From assembly GCF_964204865.1 (NCBI RefSeq), contig NC_135250.1, forward strand, positions 28,387,395 to 28,451,394: a stretch of DNA of 64,000 bases, read 5' to 3'. This DNA comes from Styela clava (Eukaryota > Chordata > Ascidiacea > Stolidobranchia > Styelidae). The notes beneath the pieces are model-generated. The model saw only the letters and a list, made by a program, of their open reading frames with translations. It ran no database searches and was not told the DNA's origin. A program made the position numbers and the translations under genes. Below are positions 36,212 to 48,309 of the stretch, in pieces (the stretch's first letter is position 1; each line of letters starts with the position of its first letter).

Positions 36212-39200
36212 TTATCGTCGTTCAAAAACAACATCGAACTGAGGTGGCTCGTATGAGATAATAAAATTTACATCGCCATCGAATGGAGGAAGGGGCTTGA
36301 CAGGATCTGGCAACACTTTTAACTTTTGTATAATTCCCGTTAGAAATACAAATAGCGTCATCCTTGCAAGTGGTTCTCCCATACAACGTCGAAGGCCGAT
36401 CGAAAACGGAATCACGTGATATGATCTGCAGAATTTTCCGTCGTGGTCGAGAAATCTCTCAGGTCGAAATTCTCTCGGATTCTCAAAGTATTTGGGGTCG
36501 TTATGAACTGCCCAAATGTTTGGAACAATCTGAAATACAGAAACATATTTTCAACGATCGATGGGTTTCGATTTTGCTTATCTAGTTCAATTGTGAGAGC
36601 GTGCGACTGACTGCAGTGTGATTAAATATTTTGTCGTTACAAGTTGACGAAAGATTCCAGACCCGCTAAAGGCGTTTCCAATTGGATTAAACCAGTGGTT
36701 CCCAACCTGGGGGTCGCGACCTCCAGAGAATTCGCGAAGGTCTGACAAAACAGTAGAAAACAATACAAAACTTTAGTTAAATATTGGCAATATAACGCGA
36801 CGAAGTCTGGAATGGTTTCTCGTCTGCCTCCGAGAGATTTTCACTAGCTGTCGTGAGACCCCAGAATTCGGTTATTGCTTGGAAACCAAGCAAGTGGCGC
36901 GAGGTGTTAATGGCATGTTAACCATTGTGACGTCACACGAACTCGTCTGCATTTCCGCGCGTCACAATGCGGAAACACGCGGGCTTCGAAGCAATGGCGG
37001 GATTTTGAAACCATGGCCGCTATGGCCAAACCCAAGGCGACTGACTTTTTAGCTGTACAAATCAATGGCGAGATGTCGTTACCACGGCAGCAAATTGAAA
37101 ACCGAAGGCGGCTGAAATTTTGCTGCCGTATCCATGGCATTTCGGCTGCAATGGCAGGGCTGTCCCTGGTGGCAATAAATATGGGTTGGGTTGGAACATT
37201 TTTTCTTATGAATACAGTTTTGATGGGTTTGGTGTTAGGTTTCAGGTAGAGTAGATATAGATAGATATAGGTAGAAGTAGATATAATTCAGCATGATGCA
37301 CTGAAATCTGGTACACGACTTTGTGAATATACAGGTAAAAGCGCCATAACCACGACAAGAGCTGCCATCGCTACGTTCGTGGCAGCAGCTGTCATGAAGT
37401 GGTAAGAACCTCGCCTCCTTTTTCCGCTTATTTTATTGATAAGTATAGGAAGTGAGGCAGGGGGTCGTCGATATTTGTAAACCACCAAAGGAGGTAGCGA
37501 GCCAAAAAAGGTTGGGAACCACCGGATTAAACAATACAGTACAAATATAGGTTCTTGCGCTCCTGTATCTCCGATAATAATTATGCTGTAGAACAGGAGT
37601 GGGTCAGGATTTTGGACCTGGTGGTCAAAAATTTTGCCCACCTAGACTGGCGGGCCATGTAAGTGTGACGTAAAATTTTATATTTAGGTATATTTAACTT
37701 CAGTGTTGCAAAAACAAAAGTGGAAAGCAATAAGCCTTGTGCAAAAAAAAATTTAATCGTAATCGAACTAATATTTAGCTAAAACAACAAAATTTGGTTT
37801 TAGTGTGGTTTTGTCAGCATCAGGCGGGCGTGATTGATACCCAGCAGGCCGAATTTGGCCCGTAGTTTGCCTATGTTCAGCTCTAGAATATAGATGGCTA
37901 ATTTAACGTCGTCGAGAATGGGTTTCTCCAAAAACACTTCTAAAGAAAATTTCCCAAAATGAGATTAACTCAACTTCCGCCAAAGGCGACGTTTTGCTAT
38001 AAAATCCTACTGTATAAACTAACAATGAAGAATAAAGTCTAAAATACATAACTATGTATTATCATTGGGTTGTTTAGTTTTGTATTTGTTGAGCATTCTA
38101 AAAATCTAAAATATTATCAATCCACGGTAAATACGTACCGTTGTATTTATCGGGATAGTGTATCCATTGATATTCGCTTCTTCGTTGTTCCTATGGTATA
38201 TACTTAAAGGCGCCAAAATTTTATGTCTAATTAGTTCTTGTATAAAAGCACAGGTGTAAGGCATTTTATCTCTGTGATCCATTGAAGGAACACCGTCTTC
38301 ACCTGTTAGAAGAAAAAATTGGGAATGTTCAAGTTTCACCTATTGAATGGTATTGATATTATTTGTTCGGAAACACGTGACAAAGGCGGTAAAGCAAGAT
38401 GAATACAAATGTCTTACCATTGGAATTTTTTTAACGACAACAACAGCGACAACAGTAATTCAGCAAAACGAATCTTATATACAATTCCTTTTCAATGAGG
38501 TTATAGAAATGATATGTATGACAATATGAATTATATTAGTTTCCTTGTAATTAAAAATTTGTACACCTTGTCTTTAAATTAATATTAAACAACTAAGTAT
38601 CGCGTAGCGTCATGTCAAAACCTAATTTTTCCTTGTCAAATCGGTATGGTATGTACTGATGCACAAAGCTTGTTTCTGTGTTTTGAGTGAAATCCAAGTC
38701 CTAACCTATAGGTTACGTCTTTTATATTTACTATTGTAGAACACAAAGTAATCAAAAAATATATATATATATAATTTATCCACCGTACACACCCTGTGAG
38801 TTGCGCTAATTCGTTTACTGCCCAGTGCACCCGCATGAGTGCGCTTGATAATGCTCCAGGAAAACTTCTAATTAAAAAAATAAATTAAAAAGACCAAAGT
38901 AATTTTGTTTTCGGAGTTTCTACAACAAACATTCATTTTATAACATCACGGCAATTTAACTTTTTCCTGTGTGCTTAAGATCTCTTGTTATTCATGACAT
39001 ATATTATCGACTACTATGAAAGCTTAGTTAATCAAAATACTGTATCACTAAGTAACATTATCAACAATATCAAATTACCCAAAGTTGCGAATACTTCGTT
39101 TACTATTTTTTCTTGGCATTTCGGGTAGCAGACCAGAGCGAGCAAAGCCCAAGTCAAGGTAACGCTAGTTGTAACTGTTCCCGCATGGAGAAGGTCACGA

Positions 39201-42200
39201 ACGTATCTAATGAGTTGAATTTTCTGCAAGAATAATAAAAATATGAAGAAAAACTTGTTATTGCCGTTTTAGCTGGCTAGAAAAAATTATATAATTCATA
39301 TAAAACAGGGCTGTGGGATTCGGAGCAATACAATTTTTACGTTGAAAGCATCATCATCTTTTCCTTGTTTCTTCATTTCATTCAGAAAAGCATCGATAAA
39401 GTCCCGGATGTCTGAATCATCAAAGTTAGATTCGTGTTCTTCTACAAAATCACGTAGATATGCTAAAAATAGAATACTATTTTTCTTTGCTTTATTTACT
39501 GGTGGAATCAATAAATAAGTATAATATAAATAACAAGAAAACGATGCTCAAATATATGGACACGCAATAGTAAGGGTACTAAGTCTGTCACAGTAGCCAA
39601 CCAGGACCCATTAATCATGACTTCGTTGGACCATAGGACTTCTGATGCGAAGGCGAAGCCGTCACAGGAAGCAAAATACTTGATTTTAGTGACGTCATCA
39701 AACACACACAAAAAAACGATAAAAATGCGTCTTTTGCTAACAAGAACTAACAGGAAACTGTATTATATATGTAATTGGTATTATTTTTGCATAACGCAAT
39801 TCCGATAAATTAACGTCCAGTAGAAAACATTCCTTGCACGAGCCATTGTTTAATGCCCCGCCCAACTTTTACGACGACCCTGGGCAAATTCCGGTACAAG
39901 CTTCCGCTGAAATGGAAGAAGCAATTCTTTATAGGTTTAGCAGAATCTTGTTTGTTCAATGTTTGGCAACCCGATTGGAGCCACTTGATGTTGACAATTG
40001 GTTTAGGGCTCTGCAACGGGCTGCCCGCCCGTCACAACCCGGCCCGCCAATCTATTTACCGTGGTCAACACCCGTATTTTTCCCCATTAAGCATAAAATC
40101 CTAATCAGACAGTTTATGTTCATAACGGCGTTAACGTACATGAAAATAGATAATTTTTTTTTTATTGTCGCCCCATTAAATATTCCTCCTATTCTTCCTG
40201 TGCATTTATTACTGCAAGAATTTAAGGATCCGCAATAGCCGAATTCTCTCCTCTTGCTTTCTTTGCTAGATTTCAACATAGTTTTGTAAAACAATTTATT
40301 TACTATATTCTACTTTATTAAATCTGAAATGTTCGAAAATGACTTTGAGTTGGGGTGCGCGAGACTAATTTTCATTCCACCCTATAAGTTTTTATGCTAT
40401 TGGATCTGTTTGAGTATACTGCAAGGATGCTGTAACATTTAATAATATGACTATTCTACTCAATTCAAGATTCTTGCTGCACACTAACACGAATGTATTT
40501 CTGTAACGTTCCGTCTGCCCAAAGTCAGACTTTAAGACAAAAAGTTTACAATAATTAGATAAAACGTTACAGAAATATATTTGTGTTAGTGTGCAGCAGG
40601 ACCTATTGAATTGGTTCAAGTATATGTTTCAATTCAAACTAGAAAAACATTAAACCCATAAATTTCATATCGTTACAAACTTCAAAAAATCTCACCCATA
40701 AGACACTCTGCTTGGTCAGATGTAATTTTCACAACATTGCTGAACGGAGGGATAAAACGCAAAAAGGGAGCCAAGGAAACAGCAAATAGCATATGTGAAT
40801 GAGAAGTGACTCGAGACCTTTAAATAAAAAAAAAAGAAATAACCCCTAAGTGAGATAGAATTTGTGAATCATTACTTAGCTTTACATTGAGACTAATTCA
40901 TTGAAGATCGGGATTTTTTTAATATTTTACATCGGATTCGATTCGCACTCGAGATTTTTCTAATACAATGGTTTGATTAACGTTAGTAATCTTAATGGCA
41001 GGATTTTTTAAACATACATACGTAAATAGTTTCAAACTCAAATACAAATTTGTGCTCAGCCAATTATTTTTTCACCAGTACCTTAAACTCGCAGATTAGA
41101 AGTTACGAATTCGTTCAATTATGTAGTCATTAATCGACAAACATTTAAAGTAAAATCCATGATACAAATCATTCAGAAAATAATATTCGTGTTAACAATG
41201 CAAAACTGGTGAGACTTTGGATACATCAAAATGCGGTAATATACTTCAATATAGAAACAAACAGTTTCTAGACAGTTTTTGAAGCAAAAATGCATTTTTT
41301 TCAAAATATTGTGTATTCAAGTCTCAACCCCCCCCCCCTTTGAAATGTAAAAAAGCATTTTTCTGTATCAGAAATTTTTCATATAGCTTGAAACGCTTTT
41401 TAGGACCTAATTACATATGAAAACACACGCTAGCTGTTACAATCTAATTTGGAAATTAGAAAAATTAGAAATCTTAAAAACCTTGGAAATTCTTGGGTAC
41501 GCCGGTTTAAGAACGCTTGTTTAACCATTAAAATCACATATAATTTTGTCCATAGACGGACTACTAGCTGGCACAGATTTCATTTCCGGTAAAAACTTGA
41601 TTACGTATGAGCTACCCTTGGTTTGTCAAATTTTGCATTAATTAATAATTAAATATATGCAACTACCTTTTACTTATTTAAAATTAGTGACCAAGATTGG
41701 CCATGGAATTGTCATTTTAATGGGATGTTCGATGGGGTGAGAGGGAACAATCATAATATGCTATTGGCAGAGATGGGACGGAAAAATGTTTCCCATGGAC
41801 AAGACTATAAATTAGTTACATTGGGTTCTTATGCACGTGGTCCTGCTTAGATGAAATATTAATGAAAAAAATATACAACCCTACCTGAAGACAATAAGCA
41901 GGAATAAGCATATACTAAGATATATACTTACTGTTTCATAAACATCTCGACAATATGCCTGAATTTGTGTTCGTGATAATCGAACCTGGAACCCAACACT
42001 ATCCGACAAACCATATTGGATAACGCGAGATTCAATTTCATCTAAAGAAACAATATAGAAATGCTAAAATACCATGGAATCAGAGGCTTTGCATCGGTAA
42101 CGGTGCGGTAAAATATTAGCGGTAGCAGATCACCAAGTTTTCCGAAATGATCACCCAAAGAATGTTCCTATATTATATAAGAAAGTGTTGTCATGAATTA

Positions 42201-43788
42201 AAAAATAGCATCGAAGTTTTGAGTCAAATATGGGAATCCATGGGTATCAGAAAAATTGTTATAACCCAACATTAATATGAACAACAACAACAATCTATTG
42301 ATCCACATTGCGCCCAATCATTTTCAAGGTTACAAGATACTGCGATACAAAAATATGAAAAAGTGCGCGTTGGTAAAATACAAATACATATTGTTCTAAA
42401 GATTTGTATCATAGCTTTTAGGGTGTCGAAGTATTATATATTATTACACGAATGCTCTCTCCGTTGCTCGATGTCAAACTCTCAATCAAGAATCTCGTTT
42501 CTTCAACAGCTCCTGTTTCTATATTTTTCTTGCCCACGCCCATACTGAAATAATTCAGAAAAAAAACTGCCAAATTAGTTAATATTAAACAAATAAAAGT
42601 GTATCATAATGACATAAAACTGCTGAAGATTTTACAATTATTCTTATGTGTAAGATGCAATATGTATATACCACTCGACCAGGTGATAAGCGAAACTTTA
42701 ATTTATCTTTTCACATTTTAAACCGTTTCACTCCTTTAGAATTTATTGCTTATATAAAGAATGTGTCTTTCAAATCATTCGTTTCCTAAGCGTTTACTGA
42801 ATGAAAACCACGTCACCCACGTTGTAATAATTTGCATAGACGATGTCAATCGTGAAAAAACCTGGTCTTTCCACAATATAGTAGATTCTTATTTAGTAGT
42901 GACATGTTGTGCGAAGCCTTCTTTAGAGTAAATGGGTATAAAAGCATTAAATTAAGATAATACAATTTTGCATATATTTAATAAAAATTGAATAATTGTT
43001 TTCGGCATAGAAAATTTGATATAAAATATTACTCTTTCAATGTGGCATGGCCAAATTTGCTCAAAGCTTTCCATGTTGGTCCATAATCCATTGTAAAGAA
43101 CCCGCGGCCTTCGGTTATCAGCTCGAAATAAAGATTGTAGGGCCGCCCGGAAAACTTGTGTCCTTGTTTTACAAATGCCTGAAGAATACATTTGTAACTC
43201 TTTGTTAAATGAAATTTGCGAAAATGTGCGTGTGTGGTAGGCTAGATTTTTCTCTCTCCAAACTAGAGTAGCTATTTACCTAACAGCTGCTGTACAAAGT
43301 CTTGATAGAAGTGAAATATGTATAAATACGCCTCATAAAAAAACAGATCGGTTTGCATTAGTTGATATTTTATAATTAATGGCAATGTTGTTATTGACAT
43401 AAACCTCATAACGTGCTTATTTTTAGAATTAAAAATTAGAATTACCTAGAAAAATTACAAAACAACTACGGCTACGACCCTATTTCATCTTTTATTGAAT
43501 AATACTACTTTCAAAACATTTCTAACGAACCTCGTTAATGGTGTCAAAATCATTTAGAATGACCCAATCTTCTTGTCCAAATTGAACAGAGACAACTGAT
43601 CCGAATTTCTCTTTCAATTTCATAAAAGTTTTTGCGGGATTCTTTGCCATGAACGGAATGTAACCGACGAGCGGCAGACCTCGAGGACCAGGAGGAAAGT
43701 TTTTGGGTTTTCTTTGCAAATAAAACCAAAATATGAAGACCGTTAGGCCAGCTAAAACATTTGTATATTCAAATATTTCAATCCACAT
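36212..43788 (-). CDS. Gene F: CYP2-like cytochrome P450, 9 exons, 493 aa
   Basis: Exons on the minus strand are 43788-43531, 43178-43033, 42544-42448, 42041-41932, 40817-40696, 39462-39341, 39223-39079, 38302-38139 and 36529-36212; total 1482 nt, same lengths and phases as gene C. Anchor, hinge FPPGPRGLP, FSGRP, ELIR (356-359), PERF and haem loop FSIGLRRCMG (Cys about 437) are intact. The C-helix reads WKALSK, with Ser for the arginine of WxxxR. The I-helix is AGTVTT (299-304), with Val for the acidic residue. The protein is very close to genes C and G, and introns align over their whole length apart from insertions. Insertions shared with G but not C (36693-37524 and 39834-40269) make G its nearest relative. 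Confidence 0.91.
36693..37524. mobile_element. hAT-like element (832 bp, 8-bp TSD) in intron 8 of gene F
   Basis: Ends are inverted repeats: the left starts CAGTGGTTCCCAACCTGGGG and the right ends 'ggttgggaaccaccg'. Target duplications GATTAAAC are perfect at 36685-36692 and 37525-37532. Gene C has the unoccupied site 'ggatcaaacaatacag' near 18999. The interior is GC-richer than the surroundings and carries only chance open frames; no transposase motif was seen. Confidence 0.88.
37594..37880. mobile_element. Second hAT-like element (287 bp) in intron 8 of gene F
   Basis: Starts CAGGAGTGGGTCAGG and ends 'gcctatgttcag'; the reverse complement of the right end (CTGAACATAGGCAAACTACG) is loosely inverted to the left end. 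Flanking 8-mers are CTGTAGAA (37586-37593) and CTCTAGAA (37881-37888). Orthologues sit in intron 8 of C (truncated) and G. Confidence 0.75.
39834..40269. mobile_element. Insertion of unknown type (436 bp, 5-bp TSD) in intron 5 of gene F
   Basis: Gene C has the uninterrupted sequence 'aaacatttcaacatag' near 20664-20680. In F and G a 0.44 kb block interrupts it, flanked by ATTTC or a one-base variant (39829-39833 and 40270-40274). Open frames on both strands with Pro/Gly-rich translations differ between F and G and show no domain, so I do not call a gene. No obvious terminal inverted repeats. Confidence 0.65.
40462..40612. mobile_element. Palindromic MITE in intron 5 of gene F
   Basis: Inverted arms include GCTGCACACTAACACGAATG on the left and the matching 'tttgtgttagtgtgcagca' on the right. 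Orthologous to the copies in C and G. Confidence 0.8.
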
Positions 43789-43862
43789 CTTGTCTTTCTA
43801 CTTTTCAGTAATATAATTTTGTTATTAGAATGAATAAAATCTGCAAAATTTATAATGTGGGA

Positions 43863-43870
43863 TATTTATA
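43863..43870 (-). promoter_or_regulatory. TATAAATA box upstream of gene F
   Basis: Same octamer and same 75-base spacing to the ATG (43788) as in gene C. Inferred core promoter element. Confidence 0.4.
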
Positions 43871-44171
43871 ATAGTATATCTGAAGATAGATAGAAGAAAA
43901 ATCATTAGCAAAACGATAAATATTTTTCTAGCTATCTAAAATCTAATATTGACGAATAAATTATATATCTACTTTTTCTTTCCATTGGTCAAACTTTTAC
44001 ATAATTCTTAGAGTGTCTTTAATCAATACTAGATCACCTATTTATATAAATTCCCTTCCCAAAATACTATAGTTTTATATTTTAAGATACATAGAAGATG
44101 ATTCATTTTATGAAGTCTTTTTTTTTAAATCCTAATGTCCTTAACCATGTATAGTACTATACATAAAAATA

Positions 44172-44260
44172 GTCACGGACGAGATGCATTTAGGTCGAAA
44201 TTAATCGTGATTTACAAAATATTCAGAGTCGTGATGAACTTCCCATCAGTTTGTGCAAAC
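44172..44260 (-). pseudogene. Relic of the 5' part of P450 exon 9
   Basis: Minus-strand reading from 44260 gives VCTN, a stop at the conserved Trp, then WEVHHDSEYF-like sequence with further stops. The acceptor TTTTAG is kept. Same family as the relics at 25821, 46220 and 47541. Confidence 0.7.
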
Positions 44261-44299
44261 CTAAAATAAAATATATTTATAATACTTATTTATATATTA

Positions 44300-45275
44300 T
44301 TATTATTTATATAATACGTATTTAAGCAACCACTGCACCGCATTGCTCCTTTGTTTATATTCAACACGCTTCCTCTGTGACTTTTTTCCTAATTGAATAT
44401 TTTGCTATTCCAACCGTAAAATATTTCAACTTGAAAAAAAAAATATTAATTAATTAGCAAACTTTTTTTCTTTTAATATGTAATTTTAATATTTTGTTGA
44501 TTGATGAGATGAATTCATAAATGTTATAAATAAATTTAGACGGTGGCAGCAACAGCGTCTAAACTATATGTAGGAATGGAATATTGTTGGTAGGGGTGGC
44601 GTATATCATCATTAATAAAGGATGTCTATTAGATTCAATGGCTTGCTATAATTAATATCCCACGTGGAACGTTGACATAAATTTGAATTCATTCATTTTT
44701 AAACTGAAGCTCGACCGTAACACAGTTTCTATGGTGACGAGACATGGGCAAGTGACATTAGGCCGTAAACCTTTTCACGTTGGTATTTATTCTCCCTAAA
44801 TAAATACAAATTTCCATCAACATATACATGTCTTGTTTACGAGTACGATGTTAATTACTTCTCGGTTCTCCCATGGAATTGTGAGTTTATTGTGAAAAAC
44901 GAGGTACGACGACGAGATACTAAAGATAATAAAGAAGTGAATCCACAATTCATTTTTTTTTTATTGGAAAACAGCATTGTAAAATGCTAAAATTAATCCG
45001 AAAGGAAACACCACGAGTTATGTATTTGAAGACCCTCGACAATAATAACATGTATTTTAGACTTTGTTAGTCGCAAAATTTGGTGTGGCTACTGCACAAA
45101 TTGTGTTAGGTTCTCTTTACCAATTTTACCGTTTAACAGGAATTACGAATTGAAATAATATATGATCGTACACAATGCCTCGCATTTTTTATGGCCGCGG
45201 CTTTTATGAATAATAATGCTTTAAAATGTATATTTTTAGTCATTACGCATCAGCGGGTCACATTAAACTAATAAA
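44300..45275. repeat. Dispersed repeat block X, copy 2 (partial)
   Basis: Matches copy 1 from about 27590 to 28495 and copy 3 from about 49195 on. Keeps the TTTAGACG...CGTCTAAA palindrome near 44535-44563. Its right end joins the duplicated P450 exon 3-4 segment. Confidence 0.6.
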
Positions 45276-45685
45276 GCACAAAACAAAAGAAAGACTTCAA
45301 AACAAACACAAACCACAACAAACAAAAAGTTCAAATGCAAACATTGGAACACATACAAATGGACAAACTTGGAAACCCCCCAGTATCAATTTTTGAATTG
45401 ACACAGTAGAGATAGACTCTAACGACCAATGTATAATGTATTTCTGTAATTTTGATCCTTCCATTTTCAACTAAATACTGATCTTTATTATTTGCAGCCT
45501 TATCGTTTTTTTCTGAAGACTATGATCTAACGAAAGCTCATAAATATACTTGATATTTCATGGAAAGAGATTATGTTATTTTAAATCAGATTAGGGAGTC
45601 GAAGTTGAATGTACATATTCTCTGATTCCCCAGGTTTGGCAAGACATATGCAAAGGTGTTTTCAATAGTTATATTCTTCTATAAG

Positions 45686-46034
45686 ATATGGTGTAGGCAA
45701 GAAAGACATGAAAGAAAAAATCAAAGAAGAAACTCATTGTTGATTGAAAATCTAACAACAAAGAACTCCCAAGATTTGCAGGGAAGAAACATAACATCGA
45801 AGGAGAAGTTATCAAAATTTTTATCACCACTATCGATTAAGTTCCTAGCGATCTAAAAAAATAACATGAATATTAAAATTATTGTTGGACAATATTTTTA
45901 CTTTACTTTTTTGTTTAATTTCATATAAAACTTCTCCTTGTAGTGTCAAACAATATTAGCTGTGTTGTTTTCGGTTCAAGGTTTGATTACGACAACCAAA
46001 GACTTCTTTATATGATCGATATACTTCGAAAATT
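45686..46034 (+). pseudogene. Duplicated exons 3 and 4 of plus-strand P450 pseudogene E
   Basis: Exon 3 about 45686-45782 starts YGVGKKDMKEKIKEET and then needs a one-base shift to read SLLIENLTTKNSQDL; its donor GT is missing. Exon 4 at 45925-46034 is open over the full 110 nt (IKLLLVVSN then GSRFDYDNQRLLYMIDIL) with a usable GT donor, but its acceptor AG has become AT. The block 45280-46190 is a duplicate of 50055-50580 plus 51190-51600. The preceding AGGTTTGGCAAGACATATG near 45632 may be the tail of exon 2. Confidence 0.75.
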
Positions 46035-46194
46035 GTTAGTTTATGTTTGGAAATTTATAAATTTTTCTAAGACTCTTTGTTTCCCTTATATGGCTTTAAC
46101 AAATTTAAAAATCTCCTTCGACTCTTGACTCTGACAGCTTAATAAAAATTTGAAGTAAAATGCATATAAAAATATAATATAAAATATTTTTTGC

Positions 46195-46220
46195 CCAAGT
46201 GCCCATCAGTTCGTGCAAAC
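46195..46220 (-). pseudogene. Short relic of P450 exon 9 start
   Basis: Reading minus from 46220 after TTTAG gives only the first eight or so codons (VCTN then WALG-like) before homology is lost. The sequence 46222-46550 is duplicated at 47543-47860. Confidence 0.5.
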
Positions 46221-47159
46221 CTAAATTAAAATAAAGTATAATACTTAAATTCATCTACCTTAAGCTGCAATGAATACTAATGTGTATGTTCTTCCATTAT
46301 ATATATTGGAAAACATTAGAAACTGTTTGGAATGATCAAAAATTTTGTAACATGATTTTCACCAAAATTTTTTTTCATAATCATCACATTTCATCAAATG
46401 TTTGAATTAAATTAGGTTTATTTTTAGCTAGCTCAAAAAAGTACGTTATAAATCTCTTCCGGATACTCCCGGAAGGCGAAAAATTGAATCCCTAATGTAT
46501 ACTAATATTCTTTTCTTTCTGACCTTTTAGCAATGTGACGGCTGTCCAAATTCAATATTGAAAAATTATTGTATTCATTAAGACAGCATGTAGCCAATTT
46601 CACATTCACCAGACACATTAATCATGTAATTGTCTGATGGAAGGAACTACTCCTGTCACGTTAAATGATGGTTGGGTTCAAAATATTGTATTTTCAATTG
46701 ATCATTTGTTTATCAAATAATTAATTTTTTACATTGCAAATCTAATTTCAATCAAACAACTTTTGCCAATGTCTCATAATCATGTAAACTGTCTGACGCG
46801 CGCGCTCCGAAGCCTAAAAATATCAAATTCCAACTCCTGTCTTTGAATAATATGTCAAATAAATTTAAAAAAGGCAGACTTTTATAATGTTGATATATGA
46901 AACGTCTGCCACCAATATTCCAAGCCAACATATAGATCAGTTTAGATGAAAGTTGGCCGTCACACGTTTGCAAATTATATGTCTATATGCGATATTTTAT
47001 TTTGGTAGTGTTTGTATTAATATAATGCAGCTTATTTAAACGGAGTCAGCACACGTACACATACAAATGAATAGAACTTATGTGTAGAAGAGTCAAGTTG
47101 TAAACAAATAGTAACTAAAAAGGGTTACTTTATATCCAAAATTTAATTCGTTAAAAAAG

Positions 47160-47541
47160 GCCTTAAAAGTTAGATGGCTCATAAGTAACAACTCTATTAC
47201 TACCCTCATAAAAAGATTGGAGTGGATTCCCAGGATCCAACACCACTCTAAACTTAAGCACAATTTCCACTATCAACATGAAAATATTCATCTTTACGTT
47301 TTTTTTTCGAAAACATCGACGAGGAACAACAAAAAACAGGATCACGTGATTTGATTTCATGAAAATAATATCACCAGACGCGTGACGTTGCAGTTATTTA
47401 CGCGCCGAGTAACGACGTATATTAATATAATATTTAATGCTGGCATATTTCACTACGTGGATTTTTTGACGTAATGAATATAATGACGTGATGTACAAAA
47501 TATTCAGAATCGTGATGAACTTCCCATCAGTTCGCGCAAAC
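47160..47541 (-). pseudogene. P450 exon 9 relic split by a 125-bp insert similar to the gene B promoter region
   Basis: The 5' part (47541 to about 47497) reads VCAN, stop, WEVHHDSEYF. The 3' part (about 47372-47160) reads KSNHVILFFVVPRRC, keeping the haem Cys but not the flanking glycines, then VVLDPGNPLQSF, and ends at a stop. Between them, 47372-47496 resembles 16577-16715 upstream of gene B, sharing 'gtgacgttgcag', 'ggcatattt' and 'aatgacgt'. About 100 nt of exon 9, including PERF, is missing at the junction. Confidence 0.7.
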
Positions 47542-48309
47542 CTAAAATAAAATAAAAGTATAATACTTGAATTCATCTTCCTTAAGCTGCAAAGAATACT
47601 CATGGCGTATGTTCTTCTATTATATATATAGGCTATATTAGAAAAAATTAAAAACTGTTCAATATGATGAAAAATTTTGCATCGTAATTTCCACCAAAAT
47701 CTTACTCCAAAATCATCACATTTCATCAAATGTTTAAGTTAAATTAGGTTAAATCGGCTATAAAACCTTTTCCGGATACTCTCCAGACGCCAAAAATTGA
47801 ATCCCCAATGTATACTAATATACTTTTCTTTCTGACATTTTAGCAATGCGACGGCAGTTACAATACTACTACTACAATACTTTCCATAATACTATGGTTG
47901 TCCTAATTTTTTATCAACGTTCAAAAGAATTGTTTTTTTCATCTCTATTCAAACTTTTCAGTTTTATTAATTTTATGACTCGATGGCATTCATGTTATGC
48001 TAGGATGACTTAGCAAGGATTAAAAATACCTATTCTTGGTAATTTACGTATAGAAATTTATTTTGTAACGTGTAGTCTGAGAAAAGTTCTAAACTTCTTT
48101 AGACAAATACTTATGACCGGTTCAGAAAGGCTTCTGGATCGCTTGGAATATATATATATATAGTTCAATGTACATAAACTTTACAAAATCGGTCGCATTG
48201 CCGCATTTCATCAACCACATTGTAATATTTAAACAACTGTCACGCGCAATTATGAAACGGTAGTATTGACAGATTATTATATTGATTAATATAGCACAAT
48301 AAGAAATGT

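Noticed and set aside
37248..37285. GATA-rich run inside the gene F hAT element as a possible enhancer
   Set aside because: Simple-sequence expansion, largely missing in the gene G copy.
36907..37641. Open frames of 77-117 codons on both strands around intron 8 of gene F (similar at 57003-57447)
   Set aside because: They fall mostly inside the hAT-like elements, which are GC-richer and so open by chance, and no transposase signature is present.
39834..40445. 134-codon plus-strand frame in gene F intron 5, with a 106-codon counterpart at 60125-60445 in gene G
   Set aside because: It is the interior of the ATTTC-flanked insertion. The two copies start and end differently, the opposite strand is equally open, and there is no recognisable domain.
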